64,000 nt of DNA from Vandiemenella viatica (lineage: Eukaryota; Arthropoda; Insecta; Orthoptera; Morabidae): NCBI GenBank assembly GCA_031002005.1, contig JARYHS010008074.1, positions 345,240,932-345,304,931 of the forward strand, given 5' to 3'. Below, in pieces: positions 63,201-63,632 of the stretch (position 1 is its first letter; each line of letters opens with the position of its first letter). Made by a program: the position numbers and the translations under genes. Below the pieces are notes generated by a model. It was given only the letters and a program-made list of their open reading frames with translations, ran no database searches and was not told the DNA's origin.

Positions 63201-63632
63201 TGGTTCCTCAGTCACATGATAGGCGTCTATGTAATCTTATGGACCTCATTACCAGTCTCAGCTGCCGATAAGACTGATATTCATTGTCAAAATATTAAGT
63301 TACATGTGTGCATACTTTTTTTGTGTTCACCTGTGTCCTGCCACCTTTATGGTAGGTAAGTGTTGTGCTTATTTTATCTACCCTTGCATATACAGTATTG
63401 ATTGCCTGAAGGAATTTTCCCCTAACATTATTATCTTTAAATTAATTAATTATTAATACTCATTAATTCTTACTAAAGTTGATGAAATTTTCAGGTAAAG
63501 GATATCTACTTGCACCCAGATCCATTTTCAGTACAAAATGGTTTATTAACACCAACACTGAAAACTAAGCGACCTCAGCTGAAGGCTTACTTCAAGCCAC
63601 AAATTGAGGACATGTATTCAAAACTCACTTAG
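2857..63632 (+). CDS. ACSL: Long-chain acyl-CoA synthetase, C-terminal half, six joined exons (partial at 5' end)
   Basis: Joined exons 2857-3074, 27175-27325, 35840-36118, 36214-36357, 41518-41691 and 63495-63632 give 1104 nt, 367 residues plus TAG. The enzyme class activates long-chain fatty acids: ATP plus fatty acid gives acyl-AMP, then acyl-CoA, usually at ER or mitochondrial outer membranes. Visible motifs in order: VVPRLLNR-like [28 protein letters not shown] (about residues 126-133), the fatty-acid signature [14 protein letters not shown] (203-216), [30 protein letters not shown] and the C-terminal [12 protein letters not shown]. This order and spacing match the ACSL1/5/6 branch. The N-terminal half with the P-loop is upstream of this window. 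Codon phase is kept across all five introns (24,100, 8,514, 95, 5,160 and 21,803 nt). No frameshift or stop is present, so I take it as a functional host gene. Confidence 0.93.
3075..3519. other. Start of ACSL intron 1, no recognised feature
   Basis: AT-rich sequence between the donor of exon 1 and the hAT relic. A short stretch around 3130-3180 with AGCCACCCCAGG may be the outer end of the hAT element, but no matching inverted terminal repeat was established. Confidence 0.4.
3520..5700 (-). pseudogene. hAT transposase relic, DUF4371/zf-MYM type
   Basis: Reading the minus strand from the 5' side, 5099-4557 encodes a 180-residue open segment with [28 protein letters not shown] and [12 protein letters not shown]. 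These are the DUF4371 motifs of ZMYM1-like hAT proteins. 4423-4232 encodes [18 protein letters not shown] (family LSDTRWxxR). 3761-3528 encodes the hAT C-terminal dimerisation segment [19 protein letters not shown]. Frames are broken between blocks, and a G run at about 3922 and a C run at about 4562 interrupt it. The Trp/RNase-H-fold residues are partly lost (DTSW for DTRW). Dead copy; terminal repeats and 8-bp duplication not identified. Confidence 0.75.
5700..6970. other. Intron 1 sequence, no recognised gene
   Basis: Mostly AT-rich. 6600-6700 is a GC-rich island with GCGCCCTCCAGATCCAGGCG that could be the 5' end of the adjacent hAT relic. No open frame with recognisable motifs. Confidence 0.35.
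6975..7190. mobile_element. Degraded hAT-type MITE
   Basis: It shares the body pattern of the better-preserved MITEs at 29894-30105 and 52104-52302: GGGCCCC blocks, ACAATGGG and the segment AGCTAAAAAAAAAGTCATCC. Terminal repeats are too decayed to place the ends exactly, and no target duplication was found. Confidence 0.45.
7250..8500 (-). mobile_element. Probable LINE endonuclease/linker remnant
   Basis: On the minus strand, 7800-7900 encodes an interrupted [20 protein letters not shown], resembling the (S)DH end of an APE endonuclease. The Lys-rich linker-like sequence towards 7500 is typical of the region between endonuclease and RT. 8100-8220 has [20 protein letters not shown], possibly an earlier endonuclease strand. 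Many stops. Clade not assigned; a weak call. Confidence 0.35.
8621..8850 (-). repeat. tRNA-derived SINE, copy 1 (degraded)
   Basis: In minus orientation a B-box-like AGTTTAAATCCC is followed by repeated CATCCAGATATCC, AAATTTCCTTAAAATCACTT and AAATGCCAGGATGGTTTTTC. This is the order of a tRNA-derived insect SINE (B box, then ...TTTCCCTAAATC..., then AATGCCGGGATG). The same core is at 58101-58320 and, more weakly, at 28005-28140. Divergence is high. Confidence 0.55.
8851..9192. other. Intron 1 sequence, nothing recognised
   Basis: AT-rich sequence up to the TA target site of the mariner element. No coding, repeat or RNA signal was noticed. Confidence 0.4.
9195..9225 (+). repeat. mariner left terminal inverted repeat
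   Basis: Begins CGAGGGTTGTTTTTTTAAGT after the TA. It differs from the right repeat by one extra T in the T run. Confidence 0.92.
9331..10432 (+). pseudogene. mariner transposase, one frameshift, catalytic triad retained
   Basis: The N-terminal frame from ATG 9331 encodes the HTH region ([37 protein letters not shown]). A TCTC repeat at about 9560 adds four bases. The rest continues in the frame of 9488-10432 ([20 protein letters not shown] onward). The catalytic motifs are [19 protein letters not shown] and [13 protein letters not shown]. The second and third Asp are 34 residues apart, the DD34D arrangement of mariner. WVPTLL stands for the WVPHEL linker motif. Family role: cut-and-paste transposition at TA in the nucleus. 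Apart from the frameshift I see no stop, so inactivation looks recent. Confidence 0.93.
10503..10532 (-). repeat. mariner right terminal inverted repeat
   Basis: Complement begins CGAGGGTTGTTTTTTAAGTA followed by AGGGCCGTT, matching the left repeat. Flanked by TA at 10533-10534. Confidence 0.92.
10535..11711. other. Intron 1 sequence, nothing recognised
   Basis: AT-rich, no frame with family motifs, no clear repeat boundary. Short A runs occur near 11290. Confidence 0.4.
11720..12048. mobile_element. hAT-type non-autonomous element (MITE), 329 bp
   Basis: The left end CAGGCATGGCCAACCC and the complement of the right end CTGGGGTGGTCAATCCGCAG form imperfect inverted repeats. They resemble the CAGGGGTGGxCAA ends of Charlie-like hATs. 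Flanking 8-mers TGTTACAG (11712-11719) and GGTTAGAG (12049-12056) match at six of eight positions, consistent with a decayed 8-bp hAT duplication. No transposase coding inside. Confidence 0.7.
12057..14760. other. Intron 1 sequence, no recognised gene
   Basis: 12180-12780 is richer in GC and looks like old repeat sequence, but I could not tie it to a family. The remainder is AT-rich. Short open frames at 13028-13567 are without family motifs on either strand and are not called. Confidence 0.35.
14779..15700 (+). pseudogene. Second mariner-family transposase, heavily degraded
   Basis: On the + strand the interrupted reading [16 protein letters not shown], then [50 protein letters not shown] and [14 protein letters not shown] follows the order of an SETMAR/FLJ37770-like mariner transposase. 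Family forms are TGDETWVYGY, VKVMLxVFFD, HHEFxPxGxTVNKxYY and ELWxxxNWxLHHDNAPAH. The first catalytic motif reads VIDDET. The second has LHHVND in place of LHHDNA, so a catalytic Asp is lost. Frameshifts near 15290 and 15470. It is a different mariner lineage from the one at 9195. Confidence 0.75.
15905..15948 (-). ncRNA. Penelope-terminal hairpin, hammerhead-like, degraded copy
   Basis: The minus strand reads CCAGAAGATGGCAGC, loop, GCC then GAAATATCGTG. Stem (GGC/GCC) followed by GAAAYATYGTG is the pattern seen at seven other sites in this window that are tied to Penelope-like elements. No adjoining GIY-YIG coding is recognisable here, so this is a solitary terminal remnant. Confidence 0.45.
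15949..16419. other. Intron 1 sequence, nothing recognised
   Basis: AT-rich sequence between the Penelope-like remnant and the old repeat that hosts the copia element. Confidence 0.35.
16420..16858. repeat. Unclassified repeat copy A, left part (split by copia)
   Basis: Sequence through TTACATTTTGAAATTTGCAC and GGGAAAATACTATTCTCTTG is paralogous to 23130-23700 (TTACATTTTGAAATGTACCC, GGGGAAACACTTTTCTTTAG). It resumes after the copia element at 21878. No coding or terminal structure recognised, so the family is unknown. Confidence 0.6.
16864..17072 (-). repeat. copia 3' LTR
   Basis: Begins TGTTAAATAATGTTCACC on the + strand and ends CAATA. It is 209 bp, the same length as the partner LTR, with a few substitutions near the ends. 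Confidence 0.93.
17103..17507 (-). pseudogene. copia RNase H
   Basis: Contains the RNase H blocks [55 protein letters not shown] (canonical HIxxxxHFV) and a final [11 protein letters not shown] (canonical NxADxxTK). It is in a different frame from the RT block. Ends just before the purine tract and 3' LTR. Confidence 0.88.
17627..18648 (-). pseudogene. copia reverse transcriptase, active-site Asp pair retained
   Basis: Contains [69 protein letters not shown] (the YVDD-type box, both Asp present) and [13 protein letters not shown]. All are the standard copia RT blocks in order. The frame shifts near 17810 into 17824-17627 ([35 protein letters not shown]). RT would copy element RNA to cDNA in particles. 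Confidence 0.93.
18650..19039. other. Non-coding insertion inside copia pol, with (TA)21
   Basis: About 390 bp without copia coding separate the end of the integrase-RT linker (NIIYVNFV) from the start of RT ([10 protein letters not shown]). It contains a 42-bp TA microsatellite at 18973-19014. I read it as a later insertion; its family was not recognised and no target duplication was found. Confidence 0.55.
18973..19014. repeat. (TA)n microsatellite
   Basis: Twenty-one uninterrupted TA units. Probably grown from the tail of the inserted segment. Confidence 0.95.
19040..20208 (-). pseudogene. copia integrase, one frameshift
   Basis: The first block (20208-19771) holds the zinc-binding [12 protein letters not shown] and CKVCIENK and the first catalytic Asp in IHTDLNG. 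A one-base shift near 19785 moves to 19789-19040, with [27 protein letters not shown] (catalytic Glu), and the copia-specific [20 protein letters not shown]. The linker before RT follows ([14 protein letters not shown]). All three D-D-E positions are present. Inactivated by the frameshift and by upstream stops. Confidence 0.9.
20248..20580 (-). pseudogene. copia aspartic protease
   Basis: Same frame as gag. Contains [20 protein letters not shown] with the D-S-G catalytic triplet of copia proteases. Ends at an in-frame TAA (likely former CAA) after [10 protein letters not shown], beyond which the same frame continues into integrase. The family role is cleavage of the gag-pol polyprotein. Confidence 0.85.
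20707..21540 (-). pseudogene. copia gag with CCHC zinc knuckle, one in-frame stop
   Basis: ATG at 21540 starts [20 protein letters not shown], a typical UBN2/copia gag start (...F..NY..WK...). The frame runs through one in-frame TAA at 21217, then continues to the zinc knuckle [14 protein letters not shown] (about 20870-20930) and an Arg/Asn-rich tail. A second in-frame stop (TGA, likely former CGA) at about 20707 separates it from the protease in the same frame. Gag would form the particle that packages element RNA. Confidence 0.88.
21632..21660 (-). promoter_or_regulatory. Possible copia primer-binding region
   Basis: Minus strand just inside the 5' LTR reads TATTAGCAGAGC and, about 20 bases on, TGGTAGCAG. 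Both are partial matches to the 3' end of initiator tRNA-Met (complement TGGTAGCAGAGC). Which one is the true site cannot be decided by eye. Confidence 0.4.
21664..21872 (-). repeat. copia 5' LTR
   Basis: Begins TGTAAAATAATGTTCAAC on the + strand and ends CAACA. On the element's own strand this is the upstream LTR and should hold the promoter. Confidence 0.93.
21873..22260. repeat. Unclassified repeat copy A, right part
   Basis: Continues 16858 across the copia insertion: TTATTCTTGTTTGGGAGTTA and TTTCTAAAAGTCACACGTGG match copy B at about 23680-23730 (TTATTCTCGTTTAAGAGTTA, TTTCTGAAAGTCACACATGT). The ATTAT duplication lies exactly at the junction. Confidence 0.7.
22265..22750 (-). mobile_element. 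RTE-like LINE, ORF2 C-terminal end
   Basis: The minus strand encodes an interrupted [46 protein letters not shown] and [20 protein letters not shown], then a short end. This is the highly recognisable C-terminus of RTE-type LINEs (VLLYGCExWTL, RISWTDHVTNxEVL, RKLxYLGH, GKIxGKRxxGRRR). It is the continuation of the RT at 24217-25285, separated from it by about 1.45 kb of other repeat. Confidence 0.75.
23130..24000. repeat. Unclassified repeat copy B
   Basis: Second copy of the repeat split by the copia element. It lies between the two parts of the RTE-like LINE and so probably inserted into it. No coding, no clear terminal repeats. Confidence 0.6.
24090..24165 (-). repeat. Partial duplicate of an RTE-like thumb segment
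   Basis: Sequence around TTCTAAATGGTTTTAGCAGG ATAATGGACATATAACAA matches 24205-24285 and 26030-26115 (GGTTTAGGTGAGATAATAGA, GGTATAGGTGAGATTATAGA). Three related pieces within 2 kb suggest local duplication or overlapping insertions. Confidence 0.45.
24217..25930 (-). pseudogene. RTE-like LINE reverse transcriptase, degraded
   Basis: 25285-24917 encodes [40 protein letters not shown] and [19 protein letters not shown]. 24850-24656 encodes [31 protein letters not shown] (family VRQGCxLSPLLFN). 24651-24217 encodes [20 protein letters not shown], then [11 protein letters not shown] and [10 protein letters not shown]. The catalytic box reads YADY where YADD is required, so the RT is dead. Sequence to 25930 is linker-like. 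The role of a live copy is target-primed reverse transcription. Confidence 0.85.
26030..26160 (-). mobile_element. RTE-like LINE fragment
   Basis: Minus-strand reading resembles the segment after RT in the neighbouring copy (K-x-x-AIFHC..., then [13 protein letters not shown], equivalent to [14 protein letters not shown]). Truncated on both sides. Confidence 0.45.
26240..26700 (-). mobile_element. CR1/L2-like LINE 3' end, copy 2
   Basis: 26526-26341 encodes [29 protein letters not shown], the C-terminal motif of CR1/L2 LINEs (xxFFxxRVxxxWNxLPxxVV...SFKxxL). Beyond the stop lies the family 3' tail with CTAGAGTGCACAATCTGG and a simple AT-rich end. Confidence 0.65.
26749..26943. mobile_element. 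hAT-type MITE, 195 bp
   Basis: The left end CAGGGGCATAGCTAT and the complement of the right end CAGTGGCATAGCTAGG are hAT-type inverted repeats. The interior is GC-rich with GGGGCCCCC, a G run and an A run. I could not match 8-bp flanks, so the duplication has decayed or the boundary is off. Confidence 0.7.
27175..27325 (+). CDS. ACSL: ACSL exon 2 of 6 in window
   Basis: The acceptor is CTTGTTGCAG and the donor is CTT|GTAAGT. The reading frame is set by the split Arg codon of the previous exon. It encodes [19 protein letters not shown] followed by [20 protein letters not shown] and FIRCALGCL. The G-S-A-P-L segment and FIRCALGC are characteristic ACSL core motifs. Other frames over this interval give longer open stretches without family similarity and are shadows. 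Confidence 0.93.
27326..28000. other. Start of ACSL intron 2, nothing recognised
   Basis: AT-rich intron sequence with no coding or repeat signature. Confidence 0.4.
28005..28140 (-). repeat. Degraded tRNA-derived SINE, copy 2
   Basis: The + strand carries GAAAACCACCTATAAACTGC, ATCAGGATAGTCGG and GAACCCAAACTTG. In minus orientation this is the order B-box-like ...GGGTTC..., CCATCCTGAT, GTTTTCC expected for the same SINE family as 8621-8850 and 58101-58320. Identity is low. Confidence 0.4.
28630..28690 (+). repeat. CR1-like LINE 3' tail fragment
   Basis: GGAGCATATGCTCCATCCCA followed by ATCAAAATAAATAAAATAC resembles the terminal GAGCGTGCGCTCCATTGCAA tail of the copy at 51990-52490. Only the tail is recognisable. 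Confidence 0.45.
28691..29109. other. Intron 2 sequence, nothing recognised
   Basis: AT-rich. A short C run at 29110 marks the border of the RTE-like LINE. Confidence 0.35.
29894..30105. mobile_element. hAT-type MITE, 212 bp, with 8-bp target duplication
   Basis: The left end is CAGGGCCAGCGTTAGGA and the complement of the right end is CAGGGTCGGTGTTAGAA. The flanks TGTATTAA (29886-29893) and TTTATTAA (30106-30113) match at seven of eight bases. It interrupts the RTE-like RT right after the SLSPL block. Same family as 52104-52302, in opposite orientation. The interior has GGGCCCC blocks and the AGCTAAAAAAAAAAAAGTCA segment. Confidence 0.85.
30226..30444 (-). pseudogene. RTE-like reverse transcriptase, palm fragment
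   Basis: Contains [20 protein letters not shown], the RTE/L1-type QFGFRxGRGTRxAI block, and [13 protein letters not shown], where FVDLEKAFDxVxW is expected (V for E). It is followed downstream by [11 protein letters not shown] at about 30150. It is part of the 29110-34750 element. Confidence 0.8.
31509..31540 (-). ncRNA. Penelope-terminal hairpin, hammerhead-like (left arm)
   Basis: The minus strand reads CATGAGTAAGACTGAAAAGT then CGAAATATTGTG. Stem GACT/AGTC, then GAAAYATYGTG. The position is inside the terminal repeat downstream of the endonuclease, as at 38404. Confidence 0.5.
31646..31667. repeat. G22 homopolymer
   Basis: Twenty-two consecutive G in the left Penelope arm. The mirror position in the right arm (33427-33441) has 15 C. 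Length difference at this run and at the A/T runs is the main difference between arms. Confidence 0.9.
31886..32590 (-). pseudogene. Penelope-like ORF, RT C-terminus to GIY-YIG endonuclease (left copy)
   Basis: A 234-residue open frame. It begins in the linker after RT ([20 protein letters not shown]), followed by [12 protein letters not shown] and the Cys-rich [15 protein letters not shown]. The GIY-YIG nuclease has [20 protein letters not shown] and [12 protein letters not shown], then an end [20 protein letters not shown]. The RT itself is 5'-truncated at the centre of the palindrome. Penelope-like elements use this endonuclease with a telomerase-related RT for target-primed integration. 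The frame is clean over 700 bp, suggesting a young insertion. Confidence 0.9.
32836..33216 (+). pseudogene. Penelope-like GIY-YIG endonuclease (right copy)
   Basis: 126 residues with the same sequence as the C-terminal part of the left copy, from [20 protein letters not shown] to RHTPGLNLR. It starts abruptly where the palindrome turns, so it lacks the Cys-rich start and RT. The identity of the two copies indicates one insertion event or recent conversion. Confidence 0.9.
33547..33578 (+). ncRNA. Penelope-terminal hairpin, hammerhead-like (right arm)
   Basis: Same sequence as 31509-31540 on the + strand: GACT, loop GAAA, AGTC, then GAAATATTGTG. Confidence 0.5.
34751..35189. other. Intron 2 sequence, nothing recognised
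   Basis: AT-rich stretch between the RTE-like LINE and a CR1-like fragment. Short frames lack family motifs. Confidence 0.35.
35190..35835 (-). mobile_element. CR1/L2-like LINE fragment, copy 3
   Basis: Shares with copies 1, 2, 4 and 5 the antisense pattern CCAACCCAGCTCCTTTATCA, GTTCTGCAGTTATTTCCACC and a thumb-like [12 protein letters not shown] reading at about 35500-35540. It ends just before the acceptor of ACSL exon 3. Confidence 0.6.
35840..36118 (+). CDS. ACSL: ACSL exon 3 of 6 in window (YGQTEC and fatty-acid signature)
   Basis: The acceptor is TTTTTTCTAG and the donor is CCT|GTAAGT, phase 0 at both ends, 93 codons. It starts [19 protein letters not shown], the adenylate-forming motif that follows the conserved GC(L)-VVEGY junction. 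It ends in [17 protein letters not shown], the fatty-acyl-CoA synthetase signature. The residue before HTGD is His; mammalian ACSL1/5/6 usually have Leu there. [20 protein letters not shown] in the middle is typical of the family. Confidence 0.95.
36214..36357 (+). CDS. ACSL: ACSL exon 4 of 6 in window, followed by a GC-AG intron
   Basis: The acceptor is ATTTTACAG, after a short 95-nt intron. It encodes 48 codons, [20 protein letters not shown] through [15 protein letters not shown] to GESLK. The 3' boundary is AAG|GCAAGT: a GC donor with otherwise perfect consensus. The in-frame join [13 protein letters not shown] matches the family order. The nearest GT, four bases on, would break the frame. 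Confidence 0.93.
36368..36880. other. Start of ACSL intron 4, nothing recognised
   Basis: AT-rich sequence after the GC donor, up to the CR1-like LINE. Confidence 0.4.
36880..37330 (-). mobile_element. CR1/L2-like LINE, copy 4, 3' part
   Basis: 37248-37054 encodes [40 protein letters not shown], the KYLGITFDxK thumb motif of the family. It is cut at 37330 by the Penelope-like insertion and resumes at 38534. Confidence 0.7.
37389..37427 (-). ncRNA. Penelope-terminal hairpin, hammerhead-like (left arm)
   Basis: Complement reads CCAGATGAAGGCAGC ... GACTGCC then GAAACGTCGTG. Five-pair stem GGCAG/CTGCC. Confidence 0.5.
37827..38306 (+). pseudogene. Penelope-like GIY-YIG endonuclease, RT missing
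   Basis: 159 residues, open. Contains [20 protein letters not shown], the nuclease core [17 protein letters not shown] and [14 protein letters not shown], and [20 protein letters not shown] common at Penelope C-termini. The upstream RT is absent: the element is 5'-truncated and fused to its inverted partial copy. The start codon at 37827 lies at the palindrome turn and is probably fortuitous. Confidence 0.9.
38404..38442 (+). ncRNA. Penelope-terminal hairpin, hammerhead-like (right arm)
   Basis: CCAGATGA, stem GGCAG/CTGCC, then GAAACGTCGTG. The first strand differs from the hammerhead core CTGATGA by one substitution. The third core element and flanking helices were not resolved by eye. Confidence 0.5.
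38534..39035 (-). mobile_element. CR1/L2-like LINE, copy 4, RT part
   Basis: 39020-38808 encodes [25 protein letters not shown], the RT palm motif (LDxSKAFDxVxH, with S for F and N for D). It is the 5' continuation of 36880-37330 once the Penelope-like element is removed. Confidence 0.7.
39040..39700 (-). mobile_element. LINE C-terminus and 3' UTR fragment
   Basis: The minus-strand reading [33 protein letters not shown] resembles the end of many LINE ORF2 proteins (YNTRxxxxL...xxGVxxYNxLP). It is followed by a 3' region beginning at about 39100 that ends in TTTATTTATTT on the + strand. It contains stops. It differs from the CR1-like family above. Confidence 0.5.
39700..41517. other. Rest of ACSL intron 4, nothing recognised
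   Basis: AT-rich. No frame with family motifs. 40200-40330 looks repeat-like but was not placed. Confidence 0.35.
41518..41691 (+). CDS. ACSL: ACSL exon 5 of 6 in window
   Basis: The acceptor is TATTTTCTTACAG and the donor is CAG|GTGAGC, phase 0, 58 codons. It encodes [20 protein letters not shown] onward, then [18 protein letters not shown] and [11 protein letters not shown]. This is the mobile C-terminal subdomain of ACSL enzymes, where VVPD and G-L-K-S/T-F-E-Q are conserved. Confidence 0.94.
41692..42319. other. Start of ACSL intron 5, nothing recognised
   Basis: AT-rich sequence leading to a SINE-like tail. No coding signal. Confidence 0.4.
42320..42414 (+). repeat. SINE/LINE 3' tail with (ATGTAG)n
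   Basis: GGGTTTAGGATTGGTGCTTA, CCTCTGCCACCCACAATG and GATTTGCAGAGTATGA are followed by four ATGTAG units (42389-42414). This hexamer-tailed end is characteristic of a retroposon 3' terminus. The 5' extent (possibly back to 42180) is unclear. Confidence 0.55.
42779..42813 (-). ncRNA. Penelope-terminal hairpin, hammerhead-like (left arm)
   Basis: The minus strand reads CTACTTGTGAACAAGGCAGA TGCCGAAATATTTTG. Stem GGCA/TGCC. Confidence 0.45.
42954..42988 (+). ncRNA. Penelope-terminal hairpin, hammerhead-like (right arm)
   Basis: Reads CTACTTGTGAACAAGGCAGA TGCCGAAATATTGTG, the same hairpin as the left arm. Confidence 0.45.
43190..43600 (+). pseudogene. Penelope-like ORF fragment, degraded
   Basis: [36 protein letters not shown] and [16 protein letters not shown] align in order with [32 protein letters not shown] and [20 protein letters not shown] of the element at 31886-32590. 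Only the linker and Cys-rich region before the GIY-YIG nuclease remain. Cysteines are partly lost. Confidence 0.7.
43610..45885. other. Intron 5 sequence, nothing recognised
   Basis: AT-rich with few open frames. 45000-45180 is slightly richer in GC (GGTGGCAGTATTCTGGCAGA) but could not be placed in a family. Confidence 0.35.
45885..46380 (-). mobile_element. CR1/L2-like LINE 3' end, copy 5
   Basis: Antisense pattern of the family: ATGCTCCAGTGGCAATTTCC, CCCACTTTTTCCCCTTTCTT, TTCCATGCACCACTCTTAAT and GTTCTGCAGTAATTTC, in the same order as copies 1 and 2. Strongly degraded. Confidence 0.6.
46475..46680 (-). mobile_element. Penelope-like terminal repeat, solitary
   Basis: The minus-strand sequence GACAGCTACAAGATACCTGA TGAAGACAGC and onward to GACACCCGAGAGGATTTTG has the same layout as 38380-38480 (upstream element, hairpin, GAAAC, tail). 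No coding part remains. It abuts the 3' end of a Jockey element. Confidence 0.6.
46541..46577 (-). ncRNA. Hammerhead ribozyme-like core
   Basis: The minus strand reads C CTGATGA A, stem GACAGC, loop AGAGCCA, stem GCTGTC, then GAAA CATCGTA. CTGATGA and GAAA flanking a perfect six-pair stem II are the two long conserved strands of the hammerhead ribozyme. The CATCG after GAAA could form a minimal helix III with GTA as cleavage site, but helix I pairing was not verified by eye. Confidence 0.55.
46803..48152 (-). pseudogene. Jockey reverse transcriptase and C-terminus, degraded
   Basis: 48152-47961 has [18 protein letters not shown] (PGxDGI form lost) and [11 protein letters not shown]. 47915-47715 has [16 protein letters not shown]. 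47718-47422 has [24 protein letters not shown] and LYANYTAMY, where LYADDTAI is expected, so both catalytic Asp are lost. 47009-46803 has [32 protein letters not shown] and NPLITALG, the usual Jockey end. It is broken into several frames. Confidence 0.85.
48405..49451 (-). pseudogene. Jockey APE-type endonuclease domain
   Basis: ATG at 49451 starts [20 protein letters not shown]. Motifs are [14 protein letters not shown] (catalytic Glu), [36 protein letters not shown] (catalytic Asp/Asn) and [12 protein letters not shown] at the position of the terminal SDH, where His is replaced by Pro. The domain is open over 348 residues. It nicks target DNA to prime reverse transcription. The SDP for SDH change would abolish catalysis. 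Confidence 0.9.
49624..50286 (-). pseudogene. Jockey gag with CCHC knuckles
   Basis: 50286-50089 encodes [20 protein letters not shown] and [20 protein letters not shown], the pre-knuckle Jockey gag domain. 50034-49624 has [13 protein letters not shown] and [15 protein letters not shown] zinc knuckles, then a Gln/Lys-rich tail. The two parts are in different frames with a break near 50050-50090. Gag of such elements binds RNA and directs it to the nucleus. Confidence 0.85.
50750..51080 (+). pseudogene. hAT transposase fragment (ZMYM1-like)
   Basis: The + strand reads [20 protein letters not shown] then [20 protein letters not shown] and [20 protein letters not shown]. The family pattern is CxTRWVERHDxxxxF..., ISTWxDxxTAxKA, xxCLxxVLxxTxxLSxxLQ. 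R to S at the TRW motif. Probably the 5' piece of the relic that continues at 53580. Confidence 0.6.
51081..51985. other. Intron 5 sequence, nothing recognised
   Basis: AT-rich, no motif-bearing frame. It may include sequence inserted into the hAT relic that flanks it. Confidence 0.35.
51990..52490 (+). mobile_element. CR1/L2-like LINE 3' end, copy 6, with a MITE inside
   Basis: [13 protein letters not shown] and GNGV(S) precede the [31 protein letters not shown] follows, then GAGCGTGCGCTCCATTGCAA and an ATTAA-repeat tail. This is the C-terminal WNxLxxEI...FK motif and 3' tail of the CR1-like family, here on the + strand. Confidence 0.75.
52104..52302. mobile_element. hAT-type MITE, 199 bp, exact 8-bp target duplication
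   Basis: The left end is CAGGGCCGGCGCTAGGAA and the complement of the right end is CAGGGCCGGCGTTAGGGA. The duplication GGTGTCAG lies at 52096-52103 and 52303-52310 and is exact. Removing the element restores the GNGV..NWNKL reading of the host LINE. Same family as 29894-30105. Confidence 0.93.
52491..53575. other. Intron 5 sequence, nothing recognised
   Basis: AT-rich. The short frame at 53286-53489 has no family motif. Confidence 0.35.
53580..54370 (+). pseudogene. hAT transposase C-terminal region, degraded
   Basis: The + strand reads [17 protein letters not shown] and CPRTVSR, then [20 protein letters not shown] followed by [15 protein letters not shown]. The last is the hAT dimerisation motif (LxILATLPVTxAxAERSFSxLRRLKT). 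[13 protein letters not shown] follows where LALLxVHRD is expected. Several stops. It likely continues the fragment at 50750-51080. Confidence 0.75.
54371..55329. other. hAT flank and unassigned sequence
   Basis: 54460-54500 has a long C run. 54680-54860 and 55195-55310 are GC-rich (GGTGACACCATCG, CCCGGGTGCCACTGACAGC) and may be hAT end sequence, but inverted repeats were not confirmed. Confidence 0.35.
55487..56380 (-). pseudogene. Gypsy integrase core and C-terminus, catalytic Glu lost
   Basis: 56380-55952 encodes [20 protein letters not shown], the second catalytic Asp block, and [20 protein letters not shown], where the family has NGxVERxxxxL. The catalytic Glu is replaced (GT for ER). 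55945-55487 encodes [40 protein letters not shown], resembling the GPF/GPY C-terminal module. Dead copy. Confidence 0.85.
56670..57257 (-). pseudogene. Gypsy RNase H
   Basis: Contains [60 protein letters not shown] and [20 protein letters not shown], the gypsy RNase H blocks (DASxxAIGAVL, S.xLxxAExNYxxxExELLA, TDHxxL). The catalytic Asp of DAS is retained as DTS. Followed by a zinc-binding region that has decayed. Confidence 0.88.
57576..58380 (-). pseudogene. Gypsy reverse transcriptase, YLDD box mutated
   Basis: The N-terminal piece (58380 region) is [12 protein letters not shown], then, after a SINE at 58101-58320, [25 protein letters not shown]. 57959-57576 encodes [57 protein letters not shown] and [10 protein letters not shown]. 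The last should be YLDDI/VII; the second catalytic Asp is Tyr. The order and motifs are typical gypsy RT. Confidence 0.88.
58101..58320 (-). repeat. tRNA-derived SINE, copy 3, inserted in gypsy RT
   Basis: In minus orientation: GATTTGGGTTTTCCATGGTT, TCCCCAAATCACTCCAGGCG, AATGCCGGGATGCTTCCTTC, AAAAGGCCATGGCCGAACTC, ending CGTCGACGAGGCGTAAAGCC CAAGC and a poly(A) (the T run at 58101-58129). This is the best-preserved copy of the SINE family; the tRNA head is missing. It splits the gypsy reading between EEDILFF and VKHRIL. Confidence 0.75.
58789..59202 (-). pseudogene. Gypsy aspartic protease
   Basis: Contains [15 protein letters not shown], the D-x-G-S/A catalytic block (Ile for Thr), and [17 protein letters not shown], the second conserved ILGxDFL block of retropepsins. 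137 residues, open. It lies between gag and RT, as expected. Confidence 0.85.
59216..59900 (-). pseudogene. Gypsy gag
   Basis: 59900-59650 reads as a Glu/Lys-rich coiled-coil-like start with stops. 59637-59332 encodes [40 protein letters not shown] and [20 protein letters not shown]. 59407-59216 encodes an Asn/Gly-rich end ([20 protein letters not shown]). A former zinc-binding segment may be the CGICKNL at the end of the first block. It is assigned as gag by position before protease; sequence alone is only suggestive. Confidence 0.65.
59900..61090 (-). mobile_element. RTE-like LINE 5' region and endonuclease
   Basis: 60783-60265 encodes [48 protein letters not shown] and [17 protein letters not shown]. 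60275-60054 encodes [17 protein letters not shown] and [12 protein letters not shown]. These are APE endonuclease blocks (TWNVRTL, CExRW with catalytic Glu, QVYxPT, GDWNA). The (S)HHNLVA-like end near 59900 is degraded. 60790-61090 is GC-richer 5' leader. RT is missing: the element is cut at the gypsy border. Confidence 0.85.
60054..60783 (-). pseudogene. RTE-like APE endonuclease
   Basis: Two overlapping blocks in different frames joined near 60270. The conserved TWNVRTL, CEVRW, GDWNA and IIxQVYxPT segments are intact. The final SDH segment is degraded to an SHHN-like reading at about 59910. The family role is first-strand nicking at the target. Resembles insect proteins often labelled craniofacial development protein 2-like, which derive from these LINEs. 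Confidence 0.85.
61110..62076 (+). pseudogene. hAT transposase, GTF2IRD2-like, with frameshifts
   Basis: 61110-61210 reads [30 protein letters not shown] one-base shift near 61200 leads to 61194-61757: [76 protein letters not shown] and [20 protein letters not shown]. These are the catalytic DES/DST, TDGAPxM, HCIIHQExL and VRWLSxG blocks of GTF2IRD2-like transposases (R for C in HCIIH). A further shift near 61710 leads to 61702-62076, the all-helical end. The hATC dimerisation part is missing or unrecognisable. Confidence 0.85.
62133..62308 (+). repeat. 88-bp tandem duplication
   Basis: Units 62133-62220 and 62221-62308 start GGCTCTGTCAAAAATCAAGA and differ by one base (TTGTGATG and TTGCGATG). 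They lie downstream of the hAT coding end, within the element. Confidence 0.95.
62617..63494. other. End of ACSL intron 5, nothing recognised
   Basis: No repeat or gene recognised. 62700-62850 is G-rich on the + strand and 63150-63200 has CCACTACCACCACC-type simple sequence. It ends with the acceptor of the last ACSL exon. Confidence 0.4.
63495..63632 (+). CDS. ACSL: ACSL terminal coding exon, 6 of 6
   Basis: The acceptor is AAATTTTCAG, 45 codons, stop TAG at 63630-63632. It encodes [20 protein letters not shown] then [20 protein letters not shown]. The [12 protein letters not shown] stretch carries the C-terminal lysine region conserved across ACSLs, and the protein ends a few residues later as in other insects and vertebrates. 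It completes FEQ-VK from the previous exon 21.8 kb upstream. Confidence 0.94.
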   Translation, partial: VKDIYLHPDPFSVQNGLLTPTLKTKRPQLKAYFKPQIEDMYSKLT